Source: Mycolicibacter icosiumassiliensis (GTDB taxonomy: Bacteria > Actinomycetota > Actinomycetes > Mycobacteriales > Mycobacteriaceae). From it: a stretch of 64,000 bases of DNA. Made by a program: the position numbers and the translations under genes. A model generated the notes under the pieces. That model did no database searches and was not told where the DNA came from. It saw only the letters and a list, made by a program, of their open reading frames with translations. Within the stretch, counting starts at the first letter, position 1. Each line of letters opens with the position of its first letter. Below are positions 63,767 to 64,000 of the stretch, one piece after another. The stretch covers positions 1,477,467 through 1,541,466 of the forward strand of contig NZ_LT546166.1 of NCBI RefSeq assembly GCF_900078685.2. Reading direction: 5' to 3'.

Positions 63767-64000
63767 ATGACCGCCTTTGATGCGCCCGTCGCCTTACGCA
63801 GCCTGCCGTCGAACCTGGACGGCGTCTATGTTCCCCAAGAAGATTCACATCTGCTCATCGAGACTATGGAACGGTCTGGGCTGCCACGCGGCGCGCGGGT
63901 GCTGGACCTGTGCACCGGTAGCGGCGTGGCGGCAATCGCGGCGGCCGAACTAGGTGCGGAAAGTGTCACCGCGTTGGACATCTGCCCGCGTGCGGTGCAG
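63767..64000 (+). CDS. Class I SAM-dependent methyltransferase, N-terminal part
   Basis: The 78 residues present (MTAFDAPVALRSLPSNLDGV, YVPQEDSHLLIETMERSGLP) lead to the SAM-binding loop ARVLDLCTGSGVAAIAAAEL and TALDICPRAVQ, then run off the window. The YxPxEDS start is typical of HemK-like methyltransferases. It begins six bases after the TPP-enzyme remnant stop, so it is probably read from the same SigF promoter. Confidence 0.85.
   Translation, partial: MTAFDAPVALRSLPSNLDGVYVPQEDSHLLIETMERSGLPRGARVLDLCTGSGVAAIAAAELGAESVTALDICPRAVQ

Overview
The window is chromosomal DNA of a mycobacterium. GC content is high, starts are often GTG or leaderless, and the gene complement is typically mycobacterial: a UsfY-RsbW-SigF operon, PE-PPE-domain esterases, culp-type cutinases, an Ag85-like protein, MPT63, a haemophore-like protein and LpdA. 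From 8.7 to 49.4 kb the order closely follows, from memory, M. tuberculosis H37Rv from Rv3336c down to Rv3296 (trpS, yihY, nagA, sugI, dacB1, sigJ, sdhCDAB, cdd-deoA-add, Rv3311, upp, pmmB, punA, amiA1, Rv3304, lpdA, glpD2, rluA-like, nei2, lhr), followed by usfY-rsbW-sigF. Species cannot be named from this.

Layout. 0-4.9 kb: cobalamin genes cobG-cobH-cobIJ-cobM on the minus strand, with the left edge of cobM folded back on itself, then a frameshifted enoyl-CoA hydratase and its TetR regulator with a clear operator. 4.9-17.7 kb: trpS-yihY, N-acetylglucosamine and sugar transport genes, a D,D-carboxypeptidase, a MazEF-type pair, sigJ with a deazaflavin-type partner, and small redox genes. 17.7-24.3 kb: the succinate dehydrogenase operon, diverging from the pyrimidine/purine salvage operon cdd-deoA-add, whose deoA carries an 84-bp internal inversion. 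24.3-37.7 kb: a lipoprotein, an Rv3311-like protein, three tandem secreted PE-PPE-domain esterases inserted before upp, then pmmB, a GT39-type membrane protein, punA, amiA1 and Rv3304. 37.7-49.4 kb: lpdA (with an in-frame 57-bp tandem repeat), glpD2, a 588-bp intergenic region with a strong promoter, small leaderless reading frames and hairpins, nhaA (where phoY1 sits in M. tuberculosis), an RluA-type synthase, nei2 and lhr.

49.4-64 kb is the most distinctive part. Around usfY-rsbW-sigF lie about a dozen short genes and operons, and at least seven have, at the right distance, a sequence fitting the published mycobacterial SigF promoter (GTTT, 15-16 bases, GGGTA plus one base); four weaker fits bring the total to eleven. 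The targets are two paralogous four-Cys membrane proteins, a CsbD protein, a GlnR-like orphan regulator, rsbW-sigF itself, two cutinases, a DJ-1/PfpI protein, a DUF6131-like small membrane protein, a glycosyltransferase, MPT63 and a truncated thiamine-diphosphate enzyme. Interleaved are partner-switching and RNA-binding regulators (STAS, STAS plus HATPase, GAF-ANTAR, PAS-ANTAR). This looks like a physically clustered SigF stress regulon together with its control circuitry.

Many genes are broken or rearranged: two inversions inside genes, two single-base frameshifts, one internal deletion and three gene remnants. Whether these are genome decay, real rearrangement or assembly error cannot be settled from one sequence.
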